From assembly GCA_965242905.1 (NCBI GenBank), contig CBDETM010000002.1, positions 62,001 to 126,000 on the forward strand: a stretch of 64,000 nucleotides of DNA. The letters run 5' to 3'. Source of the stretch: Bin5 sp965242905 (GTDB taxonomy: Bacteria > Chloroflexota > Anaerolineae > Caldilineales > Caldilineaceae). The notes below the pieces were generated by a model. That model ran no database searches, was not told the DNA's origin, and saw nothing but the letters and a program-made list of their open reading frames with translations. The number at the start of each line of letters is the position of its first letter. The first letter of the stretch is position 1. The position numbers and the translations under genes are program-made. Below are positions 17,773 to 26,700 of this stretch, piece by piece.

Positions 17773-18885
17773 TCACTCTACGACGGGGCCGATTGTCTGA
17801 CTGAGGGCTCTTTTGCGCTCGTCTTCGCTGTCGACGTAGAGGGCGGAGGCGCGCAGGTATTTGCCTTCGTCGGCGCTGGTGGGCGTGTATCTGGCCGAGT
17901 TTGCGGCATCGTAGTCGGTGATGTCTTCCCACTTGCCGAGACCATCGTTGGACCGCTCCCACTTCCAGGATCCGAGGTCACTGTAGTCGCTATTGGGGAG
18001 AGTGAGTTCGACCTCGATCCTAGTGCCGACCGTGGGCGGGTCGGCGCCCGCGGAGAATCTGACTACGTCTGCGACCGTGTCGACGGCAGTGACAGGGCCG
18101 ATAGTCTGGCTCAAGCCTCTCTTGTAGTCACCTTCGGAGTCCTTGTAGACGACTGAGGCGCGGAGGTATTTGCCGTTCTCGAGAGAGGAAGGCGTGAAGA
18201 TGGAGGCATCTTCTGCGTCGTAGTCGGTGACGTCGGACCAGCCGCGGAGGGCGTTATCGGAGCGGTCCCATCGCCAGCGGCCGAGTTCGCTGTAATCGGA
18301 ATCGGAGAGAGTCAGGCGGGCGCGTACGGCGCGGCTTACAACGGCGGGGTCATTGCCGAAGGCGAATTCCACGGTTTCGGTGTCGATTTCGGCGGTGACC
18401 ACAGGACCTACGGTAGGACTGAGGGCAGTCTTGCCTTCGTCGTCGCTATCGACATAGTTGACGGAGGCGCGGAGGTATTTGCCTTCGTCGGCGGCTACGG
18501 GAGCGTAGAGGGAGGAGTCGGTCAGCCTGGCACCGGGTACGGCGCGCCAGCCGGTGAGGCCGTCGTCGGAGCGTTCCCACTGCCAGCGTGAGCGGTCGGT
18601 GTAGGTGTCCTCGTCGAGGGTCAGGGCGACTTTTACGGTTTGCCCGATCACGGGCGGGTCGCCGCCTTCGGCGACTCTGACTACGTCGATAACCGTCTGG
18701 CGGGTTGGTGTTGGCGTCGGGACGGGTGTTGGCGTTGGCGCGGGCGGGGGATTGACGATGACGCAGGCGGTCAAGACCACTGTGGCGAACAGCGCAGCCA
18801 TCCAAATGAACAATGATCCGCGGGGCCGGCGTCCGTTTCCGGACTGGGGCGTGGGGCGGACTTGTCTGCTGTCTTCGGCGGGCAT
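17773..18885 (-). CDS. Lipoprotein with three tandem ~95-residue Ig-like repeats
   Basis: A 370-residue protein with a hydrophobic N-terminal segment ending in a lipobox (VVLTAC), followed by a Pro/Thr linker (PTPTPVPTPTPT). Three tandem repeats follow, each opening with a (D)PPxxGxxVxxxLTL pattern. Each contains a W-x-WERSDDGLxGW core and ends in YLRASxxYxDSEGExKxxLSxTxGPV. The repeat resembles bacterial Ig-like surface domains. The start at 18885 is chosen because AAGGAG sits about 9 nt upstream, while the GTG at 18903 lies before that site. Probably a surface-displayed structural or binding protein related to the gene at 16296. Confidence 0.75.
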   Translation of the reverse strand: MPAEDSRQVRPTPQSGNGRRPRGSLFIWMAALFATVVLTACVIVNPPPAPTPTPVPTPTPTRQTVIDVVRVAEGGDPPVIGQTVKVALTLDEDTYTDRSRWQWERSDDGLTGWRAVPGARLTDSSLYAPVAADEGKYLRASVNYVDSDDEGKTALSPTVGPVVTAEIDTETVEFAFGNDPAVVSRAVRARLTLSDSDYSELGRWRWDRSDNALRGWSDVTDYDAEDASIFTPSSLENGKYLRASVVYKDSEGDYKRGLSQTIGPVTAVDTVADVVRFSAGADPPTVGTRIEVELTLPNSDYSDLGSWKWERSNDGLGKWEDITDYDAANSARYTPTSADEGKYLRASALYVDSEDERKRALSQTIGPVVE

Positions 18886-19206
18886 GCGTTGGTTCTCCTT
18901 CACGCGGTCGTGGTCTTGAGAGGTGCCCTGACTCTAGGTTGGGGCGGGCGAGCGGTCAACGTTGTAGGCGCTGTCTATGGAAGAACAGTGGTCAAATGAG
19001 TATACCGACTGGCAATTCAATAGTCAAACAGATGGGGCTGAGGCGGATGCAGTCCATATTTGAGGGGGAGACTTTCCGGCGGGAAGTTGAAGCTGGCCGC
19101 GGCTGAGATTGTTTGCCGCTGTTTTTTGAGAGGCACAGGGCAGGCACAAGGCCGGCACCTACCGGAGGTTGAGGGGTGGGACGGAGTAGGCGACGCGTAA
19201 GGGAGG
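18886..19206. other. Intergenic region upstream of repeat copy A
   Basis: Contains a degenerate GGCAGGCACAAGGCC palindrome near 19138-19160. No gene is supported; frames through it are shadows of the repeats. Confidence 0.4.
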
Positions 19207-19398
19207 GGAAGGGCAGGCACGAGGCCGGCCCCTGCGGGGATGTGAGGGGACTGGCGGGACGTGGTCTGGCTGGACAACTTCAAATAGGCACCTGTCACCA
19301 ATATCGACACCAGGTCGATGAGGCGTGTTGTAGGAGAGGGGGCGTTGCGGGGGCGGAGCCCCCGCACAAGGGAGGGCCGACTAGGCCCGACCGCCCGG
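19207..19398. repeat. Dispersed palindromic repeat, copy A
   Basis: Long copy of a repeat family found five times in the window. It begins with a GGCAGGCACGAGGCC palindrome and a segment GGCACCTGTCACCAATATCG, and ends in a core at about 19341-19396. The core carries a perfect hairpin GCGGGGGC-GGA-GCCCCCGC and then GGGCC-GACTA-GGCCC. It is followed by AACTGCAG and a minisatellite. The other copies are at 33631, 37088, 51921 and (partial) 62648. Confidence 0.85.
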
Positions 19399-19400
19399 AA

Positions 19401-19438
19401 CTGCAGTGGTCAGTAGTCAGTGGTCAGTGGTCAGAGGA
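19401..19438. repeat. AACTGCAG plus CAGTAGT-type minisatellite
   Basis: AACTGCAG followed by degenerate 7-bp units (GGTCAGT/AGTCAGT). The same junction occurs at 31813, 37195, 40219 and 52113. Confidence 0.7.
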
Positions 19439-19538
19439 GGCGCCTGCGCTGGCTCAGAGTTGAACGCAGAGTGGCTAGGGATTGTTCGCTGGCGGAGATT
19501 CACGGGGGCTCGATCCGGCGACGGACTGTGGGGGCGGG

Positions 19539-20444
19539 TCAGCCTTTGACGCCGGTGATGACGATGCCCTGGATGTAGTTTTTCTGGGCGATGAAGAAGA
19601 GGATGATGCAGGGCGACAGAATGATGAGGGAGGCGGCCATGAGGAGGGTCCACTCGACCCTGTGCTGGCCCTGGAAGAAGCGGAGGCCGAGGGCGAGGGT
19701 GTATTGGTCCAGGTCTCCGAGGAAGATGAGGGGACCGAGGAAGTCGTTCCAGTGGTGCATGAAGGAGAAGACTAGGATGATGCCGAGGGCAGGTTTGATG
19801 AGGGGGACGCAGATGCGATAGAAGATGCCGAAGGTGCTGCAGCCGTCGACGCGGGCGGCGTCGTCGAGCTCCAGGGGGAGGGTCATGAAGAACTGGCGCA
19901 GGAGGAAGATGTAGAAGGCGCTGGTGGCGAAGAAGGTGGGGACGACGAGGGGGAGGATGGTGTTAATCCAGCCCAGCTCCTTGAAGAGAATGAAGAGCGG
20001 AACGATGATTGATGGATAGGGCAGCATCATGGTGGCGAGGACGAGAAGGAAGATGGCGTCGCGGCCGGGGAAGCGGATGCGGGCAAAGCCGAAACCGACG
20101 ATGGCGCAGGAGACGATGTGGCCGAGGATGGAGAGGCCTGTTATGCGAATTGTGTTGAAAAGCCACTGGTTGAAGGGGAGGATGGTCCACGCATTCTGGT
20201 AGTTGCCGAAGCGAGGCGGGACGGGAATCCACTCGATGGGGAAGGTGAATTCGGTGCCGGGTTTTTTGAGGGAAGTGCTGATCATCCAGAAGAAGGGCAG
20301 CATGACGCCGAAGGCCCCGATGAGCAGGACCAGATAGACGGCCGTCTTGAGCACGAGGTCCTGGCGGCGGCGGCTCTGCCAGAGGCTTGACAGGGAAGAG
20401 AGCAGAGGCTGCAGGTTGCTTTGTTCGAGACTGTGTTGAGCCAT
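19539..20444 (-). CDS. Carbohydrate ABC transporter permease, MalG/UgpE type
   Basis: A 301-residue inner-membrane permease of the CUT1 sugar-importer class, with about six transmembrane helices. The EAA loop that contacts the ATPase reads ELDDAARVDGCSTFGIFYRICVPL, near residue 200. The start at 20444 lies 5 bp after the stop of the upstream permease gene, so the two are translationally linked; longer in-frame starts overlap that gene. The C-terminus QKNYIQGIVITGVKG is typical of MalG-like permeases. No ATPase gene is nearby, so a shared MsmX-like ATPase encoded elsewhere is likely. Confidence 0.92.
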   Translation of the reverse strand: MAQHSLEQSNLQPLLSSLSSLWQSRRRQDLVLKTAVYLVLLIGAFGVMLPFFWMISTSLKKPGTEFTFPIEWIPVPPRFGNYQNAWTILPFNQWLFNTIRITGLSILGHIVSCAIVGFGFARIRFPGRDAIFLLVLATMMLPYPSIIVPLFILFKELGWINTILPLVVPTFFATSAFYIFLLRQFFMTLPLELDDAARVDGCSTFGIFYRICVPLIKPALGIILVFSFMHHWNDFLGPLIFLGDLDQYTLALGLRFFQGQHRVEWTLLMAASLIILSPCIILFFIAQKNYIQGIVITGVKG

Positions 20445-20448
20445 CTCA

Positions 20449-21351
20449 TCAACCGCCTTCGTAGTAGACCCAGCTGGAGGAGGTGCGCAGAATGAGGAAG
20501 GTGAAGGCAAGGATCACAAGGAAGAGAACCCATGCGAGCGCGGAGGCGTAGCCCATGTTGAACCACTGGAATGCGTTCTGGTAGAGATAGAGGACATAGA
20601 AGAGGGTGGCGTAGTTGGGGCCGCCGTTGGTCATTATGAAGGCCTGGGTGAAGACCTGGAAGGAGCCGATTATACCCATGATCAGGTTGAGGAGGAGGAC
20701 GGGGGTGATCATGGGTACGGTGATGCGGCGGAACTTCTGGAAGGCGTTAGCGCCGTCGAGCGTAGCGGCCTCGTAGAAGGTGGTAGGGATGCCCTGGAGG
20801 GCGCCGAGGTAGATGAGCATGCCGCCGCCCACGCCCCAGACGCTCATGACGATGAGGGCGGGCAGCGCCCAGGTCTCACTGCCGAGCCAGGCAGGGCCCT
20901 TGATGCCGATGCCCTTGAGCATTACGTTGATGACGCCGAAGCGGGGATTGAAGATCCACATCCAGAGGAGGGAGACTGCGACGCCGGCGGTCACGCTGGG
21001 GAGGTAGAAGAGTGTGCGGAAGAAGCCGATGAGGCGGATTTTCTGGTTGAGCAGCATGGCCAGGAATAGGCCCAATGCGAGATTCAACGGTACGTTGAGG
21101 AGAAAGATGATTGTCACTTTGAGGGACTGCCAGAAGAATTCGTCTTCGAACATCTTCTGGTAGTTTTCAAGGCCGATGAACTCGGGTGTGCCGACGATGT
21201 TCCACTTGGTGAGGCTGATGGAGAAGGAACCGAGGAGCGCGCCGGCGGTGAAGACCACAAAGCCGACGATCCACAGGGAGATGAAGGCGTAGCCTTCGAA
21301 GACGTTTTTCCAGTAGAGTCTGCTCTTGCCCAGTATCAGGGACCGACTCAT
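20449..21351 (-). CDS. Carbohydrate ABC transporter permease, MalF/UgpA type
   Basis: About 300 residues, six transmembrane helices, the partner of the MalG-type permease downstream. The EAA loop reads FYEAATLDGANAFQKFRRITVPM, and TNGGPNYAT is the usual MalF-type loop. Two starts are possible: ATG at 21351 (MSRSLILG) and GTG at 21414, which has AAGGG very close upstream. The ATG is preferred because the family normally starts here. It sits between the binding-protein gene and the second permease gene in the order binding protein-MalF-MalG. Confidence 0.9.
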   Translation of the reverse strand: MSRSLILGKSRLYWKNVFEGYAFISLWIVGFVVFTAGALLGSFSISLTKWNIVGTPEFIGLENYQKMFEDEFFWQSLKVTIIFLLNVPLNLALGLFLAMLLNQKIRLIGFFRTLFYLPSVTAGVAVSLLWMWIFNPRFGVINVMLKGIGIKGPAWLGSETWALPALIVMSVWGVGGGMLIYLGALQGIPTTFYEAATLDGANAFQKFRRITVPMITPVLLLNLIMGIIGSFQVFTQAFIMTNGGPNYATLFYVLYLYQNAFQWFNMGYASALAWVLFLVILAFTFLILRTSSSWVYYEGG

Positions 21352-21455
21352 AGGTATCAGGCTCGGCGATAGCAGGTTCAGGGAGGACGAGAGGCGGGGG
21401 GCTTCGCGCTCCACGTCCCTTCAGGGGGCCGCCTGTGCGGACGGCAGTAGGACTA

Positions 21456-22826
21456 CTAGGCGTTTTCGGCCAGAATTTCTTCGATCTGTGCGCACATGTC
21501 GTCGGCGGCCTGCTGGGCGGACTTGGCGCCGCGCAGGGCGTTGTCGACCTCGGTGGTCATGACGGTGAAGAGCACGCGGTAGGGCTGCGGGCTGCGCGGG
21601 ACGAAGGGGTTGGGGATGGTGTTGATGTACCCTTCGCGGATCATGGGGATGTCGAGCGCGCCGAGCGGTTCGGTATAGGCCTTGGACTCGAAGATGGAGT
21701 AGCGGGTGGGGCCGTCGGAGAAGGCGAGGGTGATGCCGCTGTCGTAGCCTTCTTCCCAGGCTTCGAGGCTGCTGCGGTAGACGGCCCAGTCGAAGGCTTC
21801 CTGGGCGTACTCGCTGGCGGAGGAGACCACGATCTGATCGGTATCGCCCCAGCAGCGGAAGCCGGCCTTGCCGGCGGGGACGAGGACGAAATCCCACTCA
21901 AAGGGGAGCTCGTAGCCTTCGCGCAGGTCGCGGACGGAGTCGCAGGTGGTGCCGCCGGCCATCACGATTCTGCCGGTGTTGAAGTTGATGCCCAGCTCGT
22001 TGGCCTGCATTTCGGGCGGAGGCTGAATCTTGTGCTCCAGCACCAGGTCGGCCATGAACTTGATGCCTTCGACGGCATCGGCGCTGTTGATGGTGCAGGT
22101 GGAGACGGCTTCGTCGAAGACTTCGCCGCCGGCGGCGCGGATGAGGGCAAGCTGGTTGGTGCCGCCGGAGCCGCCGTAGAAGTACTGGTCGGTCTCACCG
22201 TCGCCGTCGAGGTCCTTGGTGAGCTCTTTGCCCATCTCGATGAAGGTATTCCAGTTCCAGCCGTCGGCGCCCTGTTCCCAGTAGAGTTCGCCGGGGAGGG
22301 GCATGCCGGCTTCCTGGAGCAGGGTCTTGTTGTAGCGGAGCTGGTGTGTGCAGGATTTCTGGGGCAGGCCGAAGACGACGCCGTCGAAGAGAGCGTCGCC
22401 GTGATAGACGACGTCATCGTAGTTGAGGTCGGCGCCGTAGGCATCGATGAAGTCGGTCAGCGGGATGGAGCCGCCGGCGGTGTGTGTTTCGGCCATGAGA
22501 GCTGGGTGGCAGCCGAAGGTATCGGGCGCGGTGCCGCCGGCGACCATGACGGGGATCTTGGTATTGTAGTCACCCCAGGGGAGGACGAGGGGTTCGACTG
22601 ATACGCCGGGATGCTTGGACTTGAAGAGCTCGGCGAGCCCGGTTTCGGTAGGTACGTCGCCTTCGGAGCCATGCCTGGCCCAGCCGATGGTAATTTCTTC
22701 CATGTCGGCCATTTCGTCGCTGCCGGTATCGGTTGCGACGGGCATGGCGCAGGCTGCCAAGGCTGCGGTGGCGCTGCCGGCGGCCATCCACTTGAGCATG
22801 GAGCGGCGGCTGATTGTTGTTGTCAT
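21456..22826 (-). CDS. Extracellular solute-binding lipoprotein of a sugar ABC transporter
   Basis: A 456-residue family-1 solute-binding protein. The N-terminus combines a twin-arginine motif (SRRSMLKW) with a lipobox (AALAAC, Cys26), so it is probably exported folded and lipid-anchored. The mature protein has the usual VEPLVLPWGDYNTKIPVMVAGGTAPD segment and many aromatic ligand-contact candidates. A strong GAGGAGAA site precedes the ATG by 6 nt. First gene of a three-gene importer unit with the two permeases downstream. The ligand is probably an oligosaccharide or sugar derivative, not identifiable from sequence. Confidence 0.92.
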   Translation of the reverse strand: MTTTISRRSMLKWMAAGSATAALAACAMPVATDTGSDEMADMEEITIGWARHGSEGDVPTETGLAELFKSKHPGVSVEPLVLPWGDYNTKIPVMVAGGTAPDTFGCHPALMAETHTAGGSIPLTDFIDAYGADLNYDDVVYHGDALFDGVVFGLPQKSCTHQLRYNKTLLQEAGMPLPGELYWEQGADGWNWNTFIEMGKELTKDLDGDGETDQYFYGGSGGTNQLALIRAAGGEVFDEAVSTCTINSADAVEGIKFMADLVLEHKIQPPPEMQANELGINFNTGRIVMAGGTTCDSVRDLREGYELPFEWDFVLVPAGKAGFRCWGDTDQIVVSSASEYAQEAFDWAVYRSSLEAWEEGYDSGITLAFSDGPTRYSIFESKAYTEPLGALDIPMIREGYINTIPNPFVPRSPQPYRVLFTVMTTEVDNALRGAKSAQQAADDMCAQIEEILAENA

Positions 22827-23129
22827 TGCGGGTTCTCCTCGAGTGCCTGAAGGGATTCAGAAAATGACTTTGAAGGATGAGTCCATTGGATTAGCTGGTG
22901 TTGTGTGGCGCGGGTCCGGGTTGTTCGGACTCGAGAGGGCAGGGGGCCGCCAGCCGTTTTGTTCGTTCCGTCGGGATTTTACAGTCTAGGGATAGGAAAG
23001 TCAAGCGGCTCATTTGGGGGCCGTCGTACTTTCTTGCGCTGTCAAAAAAGGCAGAATAGAATTCACGCTCAAAGTCCAACATCACCAGGGCGACCAAACG
23101 TCCGCACCAACCACTCAGGAGTACCCTAC
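22827..23129. promoter_or_regulatory. Divergent intergenic region upstream of the ABC importer and the aldo/keto reductase
   Basis: About 300 bp between divergent transcription units. The AGGAGT ribosome binding site of the aldo/keto reductase lies at its right end. Promoters are expected here but no convincing boxes were identified. Confidence 0.35.
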
Positions 23130-24089
23130 ATGCTCTATTCCAACATTCCCGGTATTGACAAGCCGGTCTCCCGCCTCGTGCAGGGAACGATGTGAATAGA
23201 CGCCAAGGCTCTCGACACCGCCTTCGCCGTGTTCGACGCCTTCCACGCTGCCGGCGGCAACTGCCTCGACACGGCCCACATCTACGGCGACGGCGACAAT
23301 GAACGCGCAGTCGGTCAATGGATCAACGAACGCGGCCTGCGCGACGAGATCGTCATCCTCGGCAAAGGCGCCCACCAAAGCGAGGACCGAAAACGGGTCA
23401 CGCCCTACGACATCCAGTCCGACCTCCACGACAGTCTGGCGCGCTTCAAGGTGGACAGCATCGATCTCTACGTGCTGCACAAGGACGATCCCGAAAAGCC
23501 TGTCGGCCCAATCGTCGAGACACTGCACGCAGCCAAGGAGGCCGGCCAGATCGACGCCTACGGGGGATCCAGCTGGAGCGCCGAGCGCTTGCAAGAGGCC
23601 AACGAGTACGCCGCCGCGAACGGTCTGACCCCCTTCGTCGTCAGCAGTCCCCAGTTCAGCCTCGCCGTACAGATAGAGCCGCCCTGGCCCGACTGCGTCA
23701 GCGTCAGCGGGCCGGCCGGTGAGGGCGCGCGCGCCTGGTGTCGCGAGAATGGTGTAAGGCTATTTGTCTGGTCCAGTCTGGCCGGCGGCTTCTTCAGCGG
23801 CCGCTTCCGTCGCGACAACCTTGACACATTTACCGATTCGTATGATCAGCTCGCTGTGAAGGTCTACTGCGAAGAGGAAAACTTCAAGCGCCACGACCGC
23901 GTGCAGGAGCTGGCCGCGGACAAGGGCGTCACCGTGCCCCACATTGCTTTGGCCTACGTCTACAACCAGCCTGAAGGCATCCACGCGCTGTCAGGGGCGC
24001 GTAACACCGATGAGGTTCGGGTAAACGTCGAGGCGTCCGAGATCGAGCTGTCCGAGGAGGAAATAGCTTACTTGGAGCTGAGGATTTGA
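23130..24089 (+). pseudogene. Aldo/keto reductase interrupted by an in-frame TGA
   Basis: Full-length aldo/keto reductase (NADPH-dependent, TIM barrel) of about 319 residues broken by a TGA at 23193-23195, after codon 21. The first part starts at an ATG with AGGAGT 7 nt upstream and reads through RLVQGTM; the frame continues after the stop with DAKALDTAFAVFDAFHAAGGNCLDTAHIYG. The catalytic tetrad Asp, Tyr, Lys, His is all present downstream (CLDTA, HIYG, LGKG, VLHKDD). The downstream part alone could start at GTG 23229 but has no ribosome binding site. The gene is richer in C-ending codons (GCC, GAC) than its neighbours. Recent nonsense mutation or sequencing error are the main options. Confidence 0.8.
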
Positions 24090-24177
24090 GCAGAGGATAT
24101 CGGTCGCGATAATTTCGACCAGCTGAAACCTGTTCTCTTACGCGGAATTGGTCGTCTTAGGCTGCTTACATCTCATG

Positions 24178-24675
24178 TCATCTCACCCGTTTCACCAGTT
24201 CCGGGCAAAGGAAAACGACATTTACGCCATTTTCCTTTAGCGCCTGCCGATCATACCACCAGTCCCTGTCTGTGGCGTTCAAAAGGTCAGGGAGCGTACC
24301 GCTTGCTCTTACAACAGCGACGAACTTGCGGTCAGAGCGATCGAATGTGCTGAGGCGGGGATCCTTCGGGAATTCTGCAAATCCTCGACTGGCATCGACT
24401 GTCACGGGCACTATTCGGCACCTCTGAGGTTGCGCTTGGTTTTCCCACAGCCACTTAAAAAAGGCATCGCCCAAGCCGGGCTGGCCGGAGTGACTCAGGT
24501 TCCTTCGGTACTCTTCCAGGATCAAGCCTTGGTCGTCGAGTAGTGTTTTGCGCTCTGCTTGCACCTGCCTAATTGCTCTAATGCAAGCTTCTTCACACAC
24601 AAGATCGGCTTGGCTTGCCATGAAATTGGCAGTGACTGCAACATTGGTATCCAAAACTACCTCGAAACTGTTCAT
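24178..24675 (-). CDS. PIN-domain protein, likely ribonuclease
   Basis: A 165-residue PIN-domain protein, a fold usually acting as a metal-dependent RNase. Acidic residues expected at the active site are visible: D9 in VVLDTNV, Glu residues in LILEEYRRN near 54, D in FDRSDRKFVAVV near 114-119, and D in NATDRDWW near 139-141. It starts 2 bp after the stop of the AAA-ATPase gene (TGA-AA-ATG), so the two are translationally coupled. The pairing suggests an effector nuclease controlled by an ATPase, as in two-gene defence systems. The function is inference; no close named system was recognised. Confidence 0.8.
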   Translation of the reverse strand: MNSFEVVLDTNVAVTANFMASQADLVCEEACIRAIRQVQAERKTLLDDQGLILEEYRRNLSHSGQPGLGDAFFKWLWENQAQPQRCRIVPVTVDASRGFAEFPKDPRLSTFDRSDRKFVAVVRASGTLPDLLNATDRDWWYDRQALKENGVNVVFLCPELVKRVR

Positions 24676-24677
24676 TT

Positions 24678-26039
24678 TCAGTTGGCATTCTGACGGCGCT
24701 TGAGTCCTGCTTCGCTCATGGCTGCAATTTCCCCGAACTGATCTCCGAAGAAGTCTTGGGGCCAGTTGCGTATATTGCCTAACAGGTCAACCTCTAGCAT
24801 CTCGAGTTTAGAGACACCATCCGCAGCAGAGCAGAAGTAAAGGCCGACGTCATGCTCAAAGAGCGCCTCTTCAGCGATGCGGCGCTGAAGTCGGCGCAGG
24901 AGGTGTTCGCTATGGCTTTCGACCAGAATCTGTACGCCCCGCTTGCGCCAGGCGTCGATGAAAACATCAGCGAGGCCGGATTGGACACTTGGGTGCAGAT
25001 GAATCTCAGGTTGCTCCAGGACGACCGTCGATCCTTCTGGCACGTAGAAGCAGAGGACAAGCACCGGCAGGATTTGCGATACGCCGAATCCGACGTCGGT
25101 TATGAGCACATCAGCCGCTTTCGGGCTCATTCGCACCTTCACCTCAAAAAGGCTACTTCCCTCGGCAACAGGTACGACGCGGAAGTCGTGGATCAAGCCG
25201 AGATTCTGCAGCCACCGAGCAACGTACTGCTCCAGGGCAAGTCGGTGCTTCCTATATCCAGGGCTGATCTTTAGCCCTCGCTGGCGGGCCGCCAGCAGCG
25301 CATCCACGACCAGCTCTCCAGCTTGTCCCATATCAGTGGGTTGTCCGCCGGACCAATTATAGAACCGCTGAGGGAAGGCGCGCAGGGGACCAAGGTAATA
25401 GACGTCTTCTAAACGTTTTTCCAGAGCAAATTCAAGATCGGTCAGAAACCCGGCATTTTGATAGTTGGCGCGAACCGTGTCCGGAAATCCGTAGCATTTG
25501 ACCAGAGAGGAAACAACCCAAGGCCTTCCCGTCTTTTGGATAAACTCGAAGTCCGCATTCTCTATGAATGGCCTATACTTGCTTCCAGTCCCCCGTCTCA
25601 TCTCGAATACTGCTTCCCCCACGCGATAGGACATTCTGTCCACGACTAACCGTTCACGCGCGCCGGCCCCCTCCAACCTTGAGACAACCTGAAATCCGAC
25701 ATCATTGCTTTGAGTGACTCTCTTTTTTTTGTCCGTATCCGTGACTTCAATGGGTTTTTCAGTTCGCCAGTCAAGTGAGAGCCCCAGCGCGTTATCCGTT
25801 TCGTGGTCGTGCACCACGGTTGCGAAATCACCCAGGTCAACGCGGGTTGCCGCCCCTCCAAATTGAAAGACGATCCCCCGATCTGCCGAATCGGCTGTCT
25901 GCTTCAGGAGTAGAAGGGCGTGTATCAAACCAGACTTACCTGAGCTATTTGCACCAAAAAAGCCGGTAATCGGCCTGAGAGCGATATCTCTAGTGTCCTT
26001 CCAGGATTTGAAGTTCTCCAAACGCAGCCGAGTCAACAT
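24678..26039 (-). CDS. AAA-type ATPase with DUF3696 C-terminus (RecF/OLD-like)
   Basis: A 453-residue ABC-like ATPase. Walker A is GANSSGKS (29-36), the signature-like segment DVGFGVSQILPV is at 315-326, Walker B is VVLEQPEIHLHP (339-350) and the switch His lies in SHSEHLL (375-381). The C-terminal part (about 400-435, FCSAADGVSKLEMLEVDLLGNIRNWPQDFFGDQF) is typical of DUF3696. Such ATPases sit in defence and retron-like loci with nuclease partners. The PIN-domain gene starts 2 bp downstream. No TOPRIM domain is fused. A role in phage or plasmid defence is inferred from architecture and pairing. Confidence 0.88.
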   Translation of the reverse strand: MLTRLRLENFKSWKDTRDIALRPITGFFGANSSGKSGLIHALLLLKQTADSADRGIVFQFGGAATRVDLGDFATVVHDHETDNALGLSLDWRTEKPIEVTDTDKKKRVTQSNDVGFQVVSRLEGAGARERLVVDRMSYRVGEAVFEMRRGTGSKYRPFIENADFEFIQKTGRPWVVSSLVKCYGFPDTVRANYQNAGFLTDLEFALEKRLEDVYYLGPLRAFPQRFYNWSGGQPTDMGQAGELVVDALLAARQRGLKISPGYRKHRLALEQYVARWLQNLGLIHDFRVVPVAEGSSLFEVKVRMSPKAADVLITDVGFGVSQILPVLVLCFYVPEGSTVVLEQPEIHLHPSVQSGLADVFIDAWRKRGVQILVESHSEHLLRRLQRRIAEEALFEHDVGLYFCSAADGVSKLEMLEVDLLGNIRNWPQDFFGDQFGEIAAMSEAGLKRRQNAN

Positions 26040-26229
26040 TAGTCACACTCCCCAACTTCAAATCTTACACCGGTCCGAACGGGGCATCCGATTGTGAGTA
26101 GTGTTGCCTGCCCGATTCATAGAAATGCGCTAACCTGCATTATACCACCCTATGAAGGTATCACTGGTCTAAAGTCCGTTGTTTAGCGGCGGGAGTCTCC
26201 TTTTGCGCCTTCAGATTCAATCTCCCAAT

Positions 26230-26478
26230 CTACGTGCTATTTTCGATCGCTGTTGCGAGCAGTTTCCGCAGAGCGGGCAATAGAATTGGGATGTCGGTAT
26301 GAAAAATGTCCCAGATAACGTCGTCATCCAGCCCCAGGTACGCGTGCGCGATTTGGTTGCGCATTGCGATTGTTTGGCGCCAAGGAATCTCCGTGTGTGC
26401 GTCGCGCACTTCAATTGGAAGATGGGTTGCTGCCTCTCCAGTGCTCTGCCGTGAAAGGGCCAAGGCAGCTCGGCTCAT
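26230..26478 (-). pseudogene. Truncated HepT-like (DUF86/HEPN) ribonuclease fragment
   Basis: An 82-residue piece matching the C-terminal part of HepT/DUF86 toxins: GEAATHLPIEVR, then IPWRQTIAMRNQIAHAYLGLDDDVIWDIF and LLPALRKLL. The catalytic R-x4-H-x-Y motif is intact (R40, H45, Y47). The N-terminal helix pair expected in a ~110-115-residue HepT is missing or unrecognisable. No MntA-type nucleotidyltransferase antitoxin gene lies beside it. The region upstream leads into the tandem-repeat array. It is probably a relic of a MntA/HepT toxin-antitoxin module. Confidence 0.65.
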
Positions 26479-26700
26479 CCCTGGAAATCAAGAGGCGACC
26501 CGGTCATAAACCCGGATCGCCCCTCTACACTGGTGGAGATGGCGGGAATCGAAATAACATGTTTCAAAGGCCTGGTCAAGGAATTTCGTGAGATGTGCAA
26601 TGGATTTTGGGACGCGCTGGAGGCATTTAGGGTGGTATAGATCAGTTGGGGAATTCAGAGTACGGTGGCGTTTGGGGAGGGCGAGTGCGATGCTTGTGGG

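Noticed and set aside
21435..22601. 388-codon plus-strand frame opposite the solute-binding protein
   Set aside because: Shadow of the binding-protein gene, whose signal peptide and lipobox are clear.
23193..23195. Selenocysteine insertion at the TGA of the aldo/keto reductase
   Set aside because: No obvious SECIS-like stem-loop follows the codon and Sec is not expected at this position in the family.
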